Source: Lunularia cruciata
Lineage: Eukaryota > Streptophyta > Marchantiopsida > Lunulariales > Lunulariaceae
Assembly (NCBI GenBank): GCA_948567375.1
Contig: OX419759.1
Span: forward strand, 9,454,744 to 9,518,743
DNA: 64,000 nucleotides
Reading direction: 5' to 3'
This document shows, one piece after another, positions 11,706-21,379 of this stretch. The notes beneath the pieces are model-generated. The model was not told where the DNA came from and did not search any database. It saw only the letters and a program-made list of their open reading frames with translations. The translations under genes and the position numbers were made by a program. Numbering within the stretch: position 1 is the first letter of the stretch; each line of letters starts with the position of its first letter.

Positions 11706-12191
11706 TGTAATAATATGGAATTTAGCGATGAATTTAGTAGGGCTAACAAAGTAGCAAATAAGACAAATTAGCCTAGAATATTCAGGAAGTATCTAGGAAG
11801 CTTCTTGGGAAGCTCCCTGACTAGCTTAGCTTGCACCTCAAGTAAGTAGCTTCTAGAAGGAAACTCTTAGAAGCTTCCAACTAGCTTAACTTGCATGCCA
11901 AGAAGGCGGCTTCTAGAAGGAAGCTTCTTGAGAAGCTTCCTAGTTAACTTGGCTTGCACTCTAAGAAAGCGACTCAATGAAGCTTCTTGAGAAGCTTCCT
12001 AGTTAACTTGGCTTGCACTCTAAGAAAGCAACTCAAGGAAGCTTCTTGAGAAGCTTCTCAAGGGCCTTGTATGCTACCTATAAATACCAAAGACAAAAGC
12101 TCATGCTAGGCATTTAGAGTTTTTCTTCATTCTAGCATCCCAATGTGAGCTTCCATTCTCCTATTTCTCTCCTCAGTCTTGGTCTTTTACA
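11706..12191 (+). repeat. 5' LTR of the chromovirus
   Basis: 486 bp. It contains three copies of a 59-bp unit, starting near 11,920, 11,979 and 12,038. Each unit carries the near-palindrome GGAAGCTTCTTGAGAAGCTT. The 3' LTR has only two, which explains most of the length difference. The LTR ends CTTTTACA directly before the primer site. Confidence 0.95.
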
Positions 12192-12192
12192 T

Positions 12193-12204
12193 TGGTATCA
12201 GAGC
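12193..12204 (+). promoter_or_regulatory. Primer-binding site, initiator tRNA-Met
   Basis: TGGTATCAGAGC starts 2 bp after the 5' LTR end. It is the standard complement of the 3' end of initiator tRNA-Met, used to prime minus-strand DNA synthesis in many plant LTR elements. It is unmutated here despite the decay around it. Confidence 0.92.
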
Positions 12205-12209
12205 ATGAA

Positions 12210-13320
12210 TGGGATGGATGGAATTTATTTCCACTTCCACCAAACCATTGGGATTTTCATATCTAAATATTACCCAAGCACCATTTCACACAATTCATCA
12301 CCTTGCGCTTTGCGTAGGATTTTTTGCATATGATCACCTTGTCTAAGGAACCTTTGATACTTCCGGTTGTAACTTATGGAGAACAATGGACGTGTTGCAT
12401 CTATGTGTTCATCAATTAGATAAATTGGGAATAGTGGGATAGAGAAGTAGCTATGGCGGCAATACCGGATGTTATCCTTATGATGTAGCAACAAATTGAG
12501 CACCTTACTTGATTGTTGGATGAACAAGTCCAAAAACAACAAGACCATACAGAGAGAGCACTTGTTCAAGATGGAGAAGATTGCATTTGATTTCCAAAAC
12601 CCAAGGGTTTGAAGGCAAGAATCTTCTGAGCACAGTGGAGAATTTTGTGTTTGATTGCAAATGTTACTTTGAAGTGACCAATCTTCAAGATGAAAATAGA
12701 TTCTCTTGGCTTTTAGCCAATTGGATGGTATGGCAAAACTTTGGTGGCAATTCCAAGTAGAGCAAGCTGAACAACAAATTGTTGCACCAATTTTGACATG
12801 GGAAGAATTCAAGGATATAATACTTGGTCGATTTCAAACTATAAATGCCACCCAAGCTGCATGAGATAAATTGGCGGAGTTGAAGCAGATTGGCTCAATA
12901 AGGAGCTACATCACACAATTTCAGAACATCATCATGCAAATTCTAGATATATAAGAAGGTGAAGTTTTGGATAGGAGAAGAAGTAAAAGAAGCCATGCAA
13001 TTGGCTGAGCGCTTTGATTCCTTGGTTTTGACAACTTGGTCTCGACCTTGATCCACACAAAGCTTACCAGTATAGTACGCACGGGTGGAAGAACCAACAC
13101 CAATGGAGATTGATGCTACCTAATGTAGACCACTTAGTACAATAGATAGAGAAAGATTGCGACAAAATGTAGGTTGTTTTTATTGTTGCCAAGTTGGATA
13201 TTGCATTGCTGAATGTCCACTTAGGAATGAGCGGCCTAGAAAAGTTGCCCAGATGGAGTTTGTGGAACAAAATGATTAGGGAAACAAGGAATCCTAGTAG
13301 GAGATTTTGAGCCACCTAGT
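12210..13320 (+). pseudogene. Chromovirus Gag remnant
   Basis: This is capsid-type sequence after the primer site, in broken frames (for example near 12,600-12,900, WWQFQVEQAEQQ followed by WEEFKDIILGRF). Near 13,165-13,215 is a knuckle-like GCFYCCQVGYCIAECP, a CCHC zinc knuckle whose histidine has been lost. Gag packages the RNA into the particle. Several stops interrupt it. Confidence 0.72.
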
Positions 13321-13329
13321 GGGAGCTTG

Positions 13330-13640
13330 ATTAGTTCCAATGGGATTGAAGGCTTGACCTATGCAAGTTTGCTTCACTTGCAAGGTATGATATCTAATTG
13401 GGGTTGTAGGATTTTGATTGATTTTAGAAGTTTAGAGAATTGCATGTATATGCAAGTAGCAAAGGAATTGGGTATTCCTATCAAGCCAATGATTGGAAGT
13501 AGTTTGATGATGGAGATGGTAGAAAGGGTTCTACATTTTGTACCTCACATCTTGTTACTTTTAAGATTGGGAAGGAGTATTTGGAGCGTATAAGGTTTGT
13601 AGTGGCACCTCTACACTATGGTGTTATTCTATGACTACCT
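13330..13640 (+). pseudogene. Chromovirus aspartic protease remnant
   Basis: The 88-codon ORF at 13327-13593 contains GCRILIDFRSLENCM, which matches the retropepsin core LIDSGSTHNFM with serine and glycine of the active-site triad replaced by F and R. QVAKELGIP follows, as in related proteases. It lies between Gag and RT, where the protease belongs. The changed DSG triad means it is inactive. Confidence 0.68.
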
Positions 13641-14189
13641 TGACTTGAACTTCATAAGGTTCAATTTGATTGGACCCGATGACAAATTCAAGTACAACAC
13701 CAAGGTAGGAATTTCCAATTATGTTGTTTGGCACCTTTGAGTAAGACACCTAAGAATAGTCAATCCTAGGATGGGAAATTTGTTGAGAAGGTAGCCATAG
13801 AGAATGCCTTGAAGAGAAAGGAGCCCCAAGATGGGAAGTTTGCCAGGAAAGCAACCATGGAGCAAGCTTTGAAGAGAAATGAGTCCCTAGATGGGAAGTT
13901 TGTTAGTGAAATAACCATAGAGCAAGCTTTGGAGGAAGATAAGTCTGTTTTTGTGGTGTGGATCAAGCCAATTGCACAAGGACAATCTGAGGAGAATCAA
14001 GAGCCTCATCAAGCAATGGTTGATCAGATAGTTCAGGAGTTTGCGGATGTGTTTCCGGATGATCTGCCAAAGGGATTGCTCTCCAATCGTGGTATCCTTC
14101 AAGATTGAGTTATTGCTAAGGAGTACTCCAATGAGTAGACCAATCTATTGACTCTCACCAAAGAAGTTGGAGGAGTTACAAACAACACT

Positions 14190-15420
14190 TATGGAGTTGT
14201 TGGAGAAGTACTTCATATGACATAGTACCTCTCCTTGGGGAGCATTGATACTTTTTGTTCCAAAGAAGGATGGAGGACTTTGTTTTTGTATTGATTATTG
14301 TGGGCTCAATAAGTGAACAATGAAGAATGTATATCCCTTGCCTTGGATTGATGACTTGCTTGATCAACTGAGTGGAGCACGATACTTTTCCAAGCTAGAT
14401 CTTTGTAGCGGCTATTGGCAAATCCTCATTGATAGGGAGGATTTGCAAAAGATGGCCTTTCGCACAAGGTATGGGTATTTTGAGTAGAGAGTTCTACCTT
14501 TCGGGCTCACTAATGCTCCAGTAGTCTTCATGGATCATATGCATCAGGTGTTGGATGGACTATTGGATTGGTACGTGGTGGTGTTCTTGGATGATATCTT
14601 AATCTATAGCAAGACAATGGTAGAACACGTGAATCATTTGTGAGAAGTTTTAAGACGACTACAATAGTGGAAATTTTACTACAAGAAGTCAAAATGTGCT
14701 TTCTGGCAAAAGGAAGTTACCTTCTTGGGGCACAAGATCTCATTGGAGGGGATCAAGATGGAAGAGGAGAAAATCAAGGCCATTATTGATTGGCCTGCTC
14801 CAAAGGATGCTATAGAAGTACAGACATTTAATGACTAGCCAGTTTTTACCGACAATTCATCCATTATTATGCTCATGTGGCTGCACCATTGATTGACATC
14901 TTGGGGAAGGACTTGAGCTTCCAGTGGACCACCAAGCACAAAGAAGCATTCTAGAAGTTGAAACATATGGTGTCTTCAAGGCCCATTCTTCAACTATATG
15001 ATCCTCAGCTACCTGTGTGGTTGATTTTGATGCTTCTAACTTTGCAATTGGAGTTGTGTTGCAACAAGAATTCCCAGATGGACTACATCCCATTGCCTTT
15101 GTGTCTTGCCAGCTCAATACGGCTGAAAGAAACTACTCTACTTAAGATTGAGAACAACTTGCAATGGTATATGCCACCAAGGTATGGAGGCATTACCTCT
15201 TGGAGAACAAGCGATCATGCAAATTGATCACAAACCATTGTTGTAGAGCTTACACTTGGAACACATGAAGAGTTGACATCATCAATAGAAGGAACAAATC
15301 CAATTGGTTGACATCAAACTTGAGTACAAACCAGGTTGGTTCCACATCATCCTTGATGCTTTATCACGACAACCTGATTTGAAGTATCTTCCTCTCATCA
15401 CAATAGCAATTACGACAATG
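14190..15420 (+). pseudogene. Chromovirus reverse transcriptase and RNase H remnant
   Basis: Reverse transcriptase starts near 14,200. It shows [10 protein letters not shown] (canonical CIDYRALN), [41 protein letters not shown] and the active site [11 protein letters not shown] near 14,575-14,610. The thumb carries FLGHKIS. RNase H follows in shifted frames, with DFDASNFAIGVVLQQ near 15,020-15,065 and an HPIAF-type box. It has several stops (for example in the HL*EVL region) and frameshifts. All core motifs can still be read. Confidence 0.92.
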
Positions 15421-15479
15421 TCCATTGACTCCAAGGTCCAAACAAGTTTCACTTAGCTCTACAACAAGATCCTTTCTTC

Positions 15480-16660
15480 CAAATGGTACATGGTTGCCTT
15501 ACATCATACGAAAAAGAGTACAACACCTTCTCCATCAAGGAGTGCCTTCTATTCCATGAGGATCGGATCTAGGTTCCAACCAAAGGTGATCTTTGACTTG
15601 TGTGCCTTCAAGAAGCCCATGATTTACCCATAGCTGGTCACATGGGTGTGGACAAGACCTTAGGTACCCTCCAATGCCGATGGTGGTGGCCCAACATGAC
15701 ACAAGATGTTTGAGAATTTGTCCGATTGTGTGAGAGCTACTAATGCAACAAGGCTAACAACCAGAAGCCAAGTGGACTCCTTCAACCACTCACCATTCCA
15801 TCTGCTTGATGGGAGCATGTGACCCTGGATCTCATCACATCCTTGCCCAAGACAAAGCAAGGACACACAACAATTTATGGTGTTTGTGGATAAGCTTAGT
15901 AAGAAAATCCACTTGGCACCAACCTGTGATATCAAGGATGCTCCTACCTTAGTGCAAATCTACTTTGACAATGTCTTTAAGCATCATGAGATTCCATGTG
16001 TACTCATCTCCGACCGCGATCCTTGATTTATCAAGAAGTTTTGGCAAGCACTCTTCTTGATACTCGGCACCAAGCTTGCTTTGTCCACGGCCTATCATCC
16101 TCAAACTGATGGACAAACCAAATGTGCAAATCATACATTGGAAGATATGTTGCGTGCCTTTGTCAATGTCTACCATACCAATTAGGATGAACATCTTGTA
16201 GTTGTAGAATTTGCCTACAACAATCCCAAACAGGCAAGCACCAGATTTCCTCCTTTCTTTCTCAATTTTGGCCAAGATCCGCTTGTTCCAAATTCTCTAC
16301 TTCCTCTCCCTCCACCTCAAGTTCCTCATATTTCAACATTCTTGACCACTATATCCCAATCTCTCCAACAAGCCAAATCTCACCTCCTTGTTGCTCCAAA
16401 TCGTCAAAAGCAATATACGGACCACCATCGTCATGATCTCACCTTTGAAGTCAGTGATAAAGTCATGTTATCCTCTAGTAACCTCCCTCTCCCCCTTGAT
16501 ACCCAAGTTGTAAACTTGCCCCTAATTGGATAGGACCCATTGATGTCACCCAAATTGTCTCTCTTGTTGCTTATCAACTTGCCTTGCCTTGCCACATGCG
16601 TATCCATCCTGTCTTTCATGTTTCCAAGTTGAAACCCTTTGTTTCTAACCCCTCTTCCTT
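15480..16660 (+). pseudogene. Chromovirus integrase remnant
   Basis: The integrase zinc-domain region is weak. The catalytic core is clear: FVDKLSKKIHLAPT near 15,880-15,920, LISDRDP near 16,003-16,025 (second Asp), STAYHPQTDGQTK near 16,085-16,122, then the region of the glutamate with VVEFAYNN. A C-terminal segment includes VSDKVMLSSSNLPL (normally GDKVLLST..L). Stops occur after the second Asp and elsewhere. Integrase inserts the cDNA into the chromosome; this copy is inactive. Confidence 0.9.
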
Positions 16661-16699
16661 TTCCTCTCAAATCCAACTTCTCCCCTCCTATCCCTATCA

Positions 16700-16900
16700 A
16701 TGATCATGAGGAGTATGAAGTTGATTGTATCCTTGCACGTTGCCATATTCAACAAGGTCGTTGACAACATACGGAGTACAAGGTCCTTTGGAAAGGGTAT
16801 CCCCTTCATGATGCCATATAGGAACCTCTTTCTCACCTCTAGAATGCACAGACGGCCATCCAAGAGTTCAAAGCTTCACTAGCGACGAGGACATCCCCAA
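16700..16900 (+). pseudogene. Chromodomain at the integrase C-terminus
   Basis: The plus-strand frame reads YEVDCILARC, then EYKVLWKGYPLHDAI, a stop, EPLSHL and NAQTAIQEF. This is the chromodomain pattern (EVExIL, YLVKWKGYPxxxATWEP, NAxxxIxEF) that targets chromoviruses to modified chromatin. Two in-frame stops interrupt it, one where the conserved tryptophan before EP should be. It lies directly upstream of the purine tract. Confidence 0.88.
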
Positions 16901-16917
16901 CTAGCGGTGGTGGAATA

Positions 16918-17329
16918 TGTAACAATATGGAGTTTAGCTACAAAGTTAGTAGGGCTAACAAAGTAGCAAATAAGACAAATTAGCCTAGAATATTCTGGAA
17001 GTATCTAGGAAGTTTCTAAGGAAGCTCCCCGACTAGCTTAGCTTGCACCTCAAGTAAGTAGCTTCTAGAAGCTTCCAACTAGCTTAGCTTGCATGCCAAG
17101 TAGGTGGCTTCTAGAAGGAAGCTTCTTGAGAAGCTTCCTATTTAACTTGGCTTGCATTCTAAGAAAGCAACTTGAGGAAGCTTCTTGAGAAGCTTCTCAA
17201 AGGCCTTGTATGCTACCTACAAATACCAAAGCCAAAGCTCATACTAGGCATTCGGAGTTTTCCTTCATTCCAATGTCCCAATGTGAGCTTCCATTCTCCT
17301 ATTTCTCTCCTCGGTCTTGGTCTTTTACA
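16918..17329 (+). repeat. 3' LTR of the chromovirus
   Basis: 412 bp, TGTAACAATATGG to CTTTTACA. A purine-rich tract (GCGGTGGTGGAATA, 16,904-16,917) precedes it. It has two copies of the 59-bp unit against three in the 5' LTR. Confidence 0.95.
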
Positions 17330-17339
17330 GATTTCATCT

Positions 17340-18700
17340 TAAATGGCCTCTTGCTACTTGGAAGAATCAAGTGCATAGATGATAGCTTCATAGGTTTAAG
17401 AATCAAGAGAAGAAGTAAAATAGTACACAACCTTTGCATTATCTTTGCTAGGACTCTTAGAAGGTTTGGAAGCCTCTAAAAGTGAATCACATTTCTATAA
17501 TTGTGTTTGAACTTGCTCTCCCTTCTTGAGGTAGTCTCTTCCTTTGTGGAGGTAGTAGTATGTTTTATCAAGAGGAACAAGAGGCCTTGGCTTTCTTGAA
17601 TAAAAAAATGGTTGGTTAGATTCAAGAACTAGGTGGGATTCTAGAGATAGAAGATGGAGATATTATAGGATTGGTAATAATAGGAGTGATTGGGTGATTT
17701 GAAATTGCTATTTGGGGTGATGTTGGAGTTACTATTTGGAGTATTGTTGGGTGTAAGATGGGAGAAGGAGAAGGAATGAAGAATTTGGGTTTCATAAATA
17801 AGTTCAAATGGAACACTAGAGTGTACATAAACTCCTTGAGTTATGAGCAATAAGATGCTCAAGAAATTTAACATTCCTTGATATAAATATAGTGATTTGA
17901 CAAACATTGAAGTCTATAAGCTTTACTTGCTTGATCATAGCACCAAAAAAATACATTTTTATGATTTAGGATCAAGCTTAGATTTGTCAAGAGGTGGGAT
18001 ATAGGCATATGCAATACATCCAAAAACTTGCAGTAGTGATAATTTGGCTTTTAACTAAACCAAAAATGAAATGGTGTAGCAAAGGGAGTAAGAGTCTTAT
18101 TAGGACTTTGATTTTGTAGAAAATTTGTAGTATGAATGGACTCTCTCCACTAAGGCTTGGAGAGTCTAGATTCAAATAACATCAATCTAATTGCTTCAAT
18201 CAAAGTCATATTTTTCCATTTTGCAACACCATTTTGCTGAGGTGTATGAGGGGTGCTATATTGGCATATGATACCTTTGTTTTTGCAGAAGAGATGAAAA
18301 TCTATAGATTTATACTCTCCTCCATTGTTTGAGCCAAAGACTTTTTGGTTGAGTTGGTTTTAGCATAGGTGACATATTCTTGAAAACTATTGAAAACTTC
18401 ATGATTAAAGTTTAAAAGATACATGAAAGTGTATCTTGTCAAGTCAACAATAAATCTCAAAAAATATCTATAACCAATAAAAATAGCAAAAGAAATAGGA
18501 CAATAAACATCAAGATGTATTAGGGCCAATGTTATTGTTGCTCTTGTACCTCCTTCCTGAGGGAATAGAATTTGAGTTTGTTTGCCTTGAAGGCAAGATG
18601 GGCAAATTGGAAGTGAAATAGGATGAGGCTTATCCATCCCATCAACCAACTCTTTGTTCTTTAAAAGTAAGACTATCTTGCCCAAGCAATAATGCCATAA
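17340..18700 (-). pseudogene. Copia integrase remnant
   Basis: The minus strand gives the copia integrase. A 127-codon ORF (18302-18685) starts with ICPSCLQGKQTQILFP, the end of the HHCC domain, then LIHLDVYCPISF (first catalytic Asp) and YRYFLRFIVDLTRYTFMYLL. Downstream, near 18,190-18,260, is YSTPHTPQQNGVAKWKN, the box carrying the catalytic Glu region. The linker towards RT follows to 17,340 with many stops. It belongs to the element at 9,944-20,668. Confidence 0.9.
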
Positions 18701-19149
18701 AAATTGATGTCAATCAAAATAGAAGTAGCATTTATCTCCGTAGAAATTGGAATCCAGTCTTGAACATGATGCTATCAAGTGTTGTTGGTCATCATATAAA
18801 GTAGTGGTAGTGTCTTTTAAAGCAAAGGTTGCATGTGAGTTACTCAAGTTTAATGTAGAATACAGATTCTTGATGAGTAATGGAATATAAAGAACACTTG
18901 TTTAAGTATATTGATCCATTGAAGAGGCTAGCTTGAGTGAAATAGTTGGATGACCAAGAATGTTGAGTGTAGAAGTCAACTTAATAGACTTCTCTTGGTG
19001 ATAAATATTGTTCATAAATCAAGAAGCAAGTTTTTGGATGTGAAATATGCTAAGAAGCTATTGTATAACATACCATTGATTGTCTTTGGTAAGTGCATGA
19101 GTAACATCAACATGATATAGTGAAGGATGTGCAATGGTACTATTTGATT

Positions 19150-19880
19150 GATACGGATCAGATACAAAATTCAAATTTTTTTATTTTCATAAACAATACG
19201 CTTTTTGCAATCTTTGATGTGATGTTCTTAAAACAGGAATGACAAATTATAGCAAGTCTAGAATTTGAAAATTCATTGTTGGCGGAAGGACCTCCAGAAA
19301 ATTTGGACGAATTATTCTGAGTGTGAAATGCTTGATATTGAGGTTTCCATGCGCCTTTGCTTTTGCCTTTATAACTTGGAAAGATCTTGGTGCCTTGAGT
19401 AATTGCAAGAGTAATGTTTACTTCTACAAGGTCTTCATGTTTCATGCTTATTTCTTCTTGAAGAAGAAGAGTAAGAACATAGGAGAGTTTCAAGTTCTGC
19501 TTGCTACGTAAAGATGTCTTATAACTTGTAGGCATGGACCTCATGAAATGAAGCTTTGACGATGGATCATGAACTGGATTGCTGGCAGCAAATCATTGAG
19601 TTAGAATGCCACAAAAGTTTGATATATGTATTGAAACATTGTTACCCTTTCTAACCTTCATGGTTTTGAGGGTGTATGGAAAATACATAACTGCAACATC
19701 ATCAATTCCTTTGTACATGGTCGACAAATTAATCCATGCTGCAACATCATCAGTTCCTTCGTACATTGTTGTCAAATCAATCCATGCTGCATTGGCTAAT
19801 GTATGCATACTTTTTGCACTCACATATTCTGGAGTCATGGCTGAATTAATAACCTCAAGTGCTACAATGTTCCGATGATC
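19150..19880 (-). pseudogene. Copia Gag remnant with zinc knuckle
   Basis: The minus strand carries copia-type Gag. At 19593-19838 is a WIDLTTMYEGTDDV segment (typical AWxxLxxLYEG) and a VRKGNNVSIHISNF segment. At 19158-19544 the Gag C-terminal part leads to CHSCFKN, then in a shifted frame HHIKDCKKR: a CCHC knuckle split by a frameshift. The 48-bp segment encoding the WI..TMY..DDV motif is duplicated in tandem and in frame at 19,693-19,788. Gag would form the particle; this copy is dead. Confidence 0.85.
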
Positions 19881-20330
19881 CTAGGTAGCTCGATGAGTTG
19901 GAGTGGCAGGTCTCCGTTCAGTCCCATTAGCAATATTGAACACCATTGATGCCTTCAGTTTGAGTGAAAGGCAATGCTTCCAAGATTGGAAGTTTGCCAT
20001 TAAATTTCACAAATGTTGAGTCCAATTGAATGAGAGGAGTAGGTGTACTGACAACCATAATGTAGAATATTTGAAACAAGAGAAATCATAGATTTCAATG
20101 GAATCAAACTGTACAGTTTGATTCGTAGAGGAATGGAGAATTGCTCCAAATTTCCAGAGGAGAGGAAGGAATCATTCTTCAGAATGAATTGAATTCAATA
20201 TGGAGTCAATTAAGTGAAATTTTGCGAAATTGGATGAGTCTTAGGCAGTAAATTAAGAAAACTTATGCTAAGGCATCCCAGCACATATTCAATTGCAGAA
20301 TTGATCATCCAAATTTCAAAATTTCAAAAT

Positions 20331-20348
20331 GTTTATCTCTAATACCAT
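20331..20348 (-). promoter_or_regulatory. Primer-binding site of the copia element
   Basis: On the minus strand the sequence just inside the right LTR reads ATGGTATTAGAGATAAAC. It fits the initiator tRNA-Met complement TGGTATCAGAGC with C-to-T-type decay, and fixes the orientation of the element. Confidence 0.8.
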
Positions 20349-20349
20349 T

Positions 20350-20668
20350 TGAGAATATGCACAGGTAGACAGGATGCTCAATTAACGGTCTATCTCAAGA
20401 GAAACCTAAAAGAGCAATGCTTGCATTTGAACTATATAAAAAGACACAATGCCAAGGGCTATACAAGACTCCGTGCCAAGGACTATACCTTAGGAAGAAA
20501 GGTGAGCCAATGGTCACCAAGTGAAGGGTAAAAACTCTTCACAAGGGTCAAGTCCATTCCATTCTCTGTGAGGATTTAATCTAGTTCTATAGTTGTGAAT
20601 AATAATTTGAAATATTAGATTATTAAATGTCTCATTACATATCTAGTTGTATTCACACTAGTCTAACA
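20350..20668 (-). repeat. 5' LTR of the minus-strand copia element
   Basis: About 319 bp, TGAGAATATGCACAGG to TCTAACA, aligned with 9,944-10,237. An extra segment of about 24 bp (around 20,460-20,490) repeats the CCAAGGxCTATAC motif. It marks the junction between the repeat block and the genic island. Confidence 0.9.
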
Positions 20669-21379
20669 TTATATTCGTTATCCGATCGTGTGCGTGTTGT
20701 GGGTAGGTAGGGCTGACACTCCAAATCTGTGACAGAATAAATTCCTTCTCTCAAAGAAAAGATTTGTCGTTCATCTTGAAAGAGACTCGCTGTTGCAGAG
20801 TCTATATGTTGTCTAGATGTAGTATTTGCGAAGGGAAGGATGTAAGTGTCAGATACTTCAGCATCTTTCAGCCGTTCAACACGTTGTGGCCTGAAACTAT
20901 CCCCCGTATCAGGCGTGACGCAAGCACAGCATGACGGATATGGAGAAATGAGAGCAGAAGTCGTTCATAGAACGGGGGATCTAGAACCATTAAAGCATAG
21001 CGGACACCGAGACGCATTCTTCACGGGCAGAAGGACGGAATGAAGAAACTCATATGCTTTCAGGGACTAACAGTTGTGCATTTGATCTCTTCTCTGCTCA
21101 AAGAAGAGTAATTCATGTGCACTAGGCATCATACCCTCACGAGATCGGAGGTTTCCGCCAGAACCTTGGAAGATGTATTTATGTTTTAAATTTGTTAAAA
21201 ATTCTAACCTCATGAAATGCTCCTGAGAGAAACATTACATCATGTACATATCCGTGTATTCACATAGTCTATCTCATTAAGCTCTACAGTTTGCCCTTGC
21301 TATATCATCTATTTAGCAGTCTCTACAGACCCTTCTAAGCTGCATGGAGTTTTCAATAAATCGAAGATTGGCAGTTCAA
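20669..21379. other. Downstream region of ISA1, no separate gene
   Basis: This low-copy sequence with normal CpG lies between the repeat block and the ISA1 stop codon. It should include the ISA1 3' UTR (minus strand). The plus-strand ORF at 20846-21043 has no recognisable domain. Confidence 0.5.

Larger units (their letters stand above)
11706..17329 (+). mobile_element. Ty3/gypsy chromovirus nested in the copia element
   Basis: This is structurally complete: LTRs at 11,706-12,191 and 16,918-17,329 (TGTAA...TTTACA), a perfect GATTT target duplication at 11,701-11,705 and 17,330-17,334, a primer site TGGTATCAGAGC (initiator Met tRNA) at 12,193-12,204, and a purine tract just before the 3' LTR. 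The internal order is Gag, protease, RT, RNase H, integrase, chromodomain. The terminal chromodomain and tRNA-Met primer place it among the chromoviruses. Each domain carries stops, so it cannot encode a working polyprotein. By eye the two LTRs differ at several percent of positions plus indels. Confidence 0.96.
9944..20668 (-). mobile_element. Ty1/copia retrotransposon, minus strand, with a nested insertion
   Basis: The element is bounded by related LTRs (9,944-10,237 and 20,350-20,668) that start TGAGAATATGCACAGG and end TCTAACA. Reading on the minus strand from the right LTR, the order is an initiator-tRNA-Met-like primer site, Gag, GAG-pre-integrase and integrase, reverse transcriptase, RNase H, a purine tract (AGGAAGAG) and the left LTR. 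This is the copia order PR-IN-RT-RH. A chromovirus at 11,706-17,329 interrupts it between integrase and reverse transcriptase. No matching 5-bp target duplication is obvious (left ATATG, right TTATA). All domains carry stops. It must be older than the nested element. Confidence 0.9.

Noticed and set aside
12270-12812. 180-codon minus-strand ORF
   Set aside because: Antisense shadow of the chromovirus Gag region; no domain of its own.
9944-20668. 5-bp target duplication for the copia element
   Set aside because: Left flank ATATG and right flank TTATA do not match; both AT-rich, so no claim is made.
20846-21043. 65-codon plus-strand ORF downstream of ISA1
   Set aside because: No family, short, in the expected 3' UTR or flank of ISA1.
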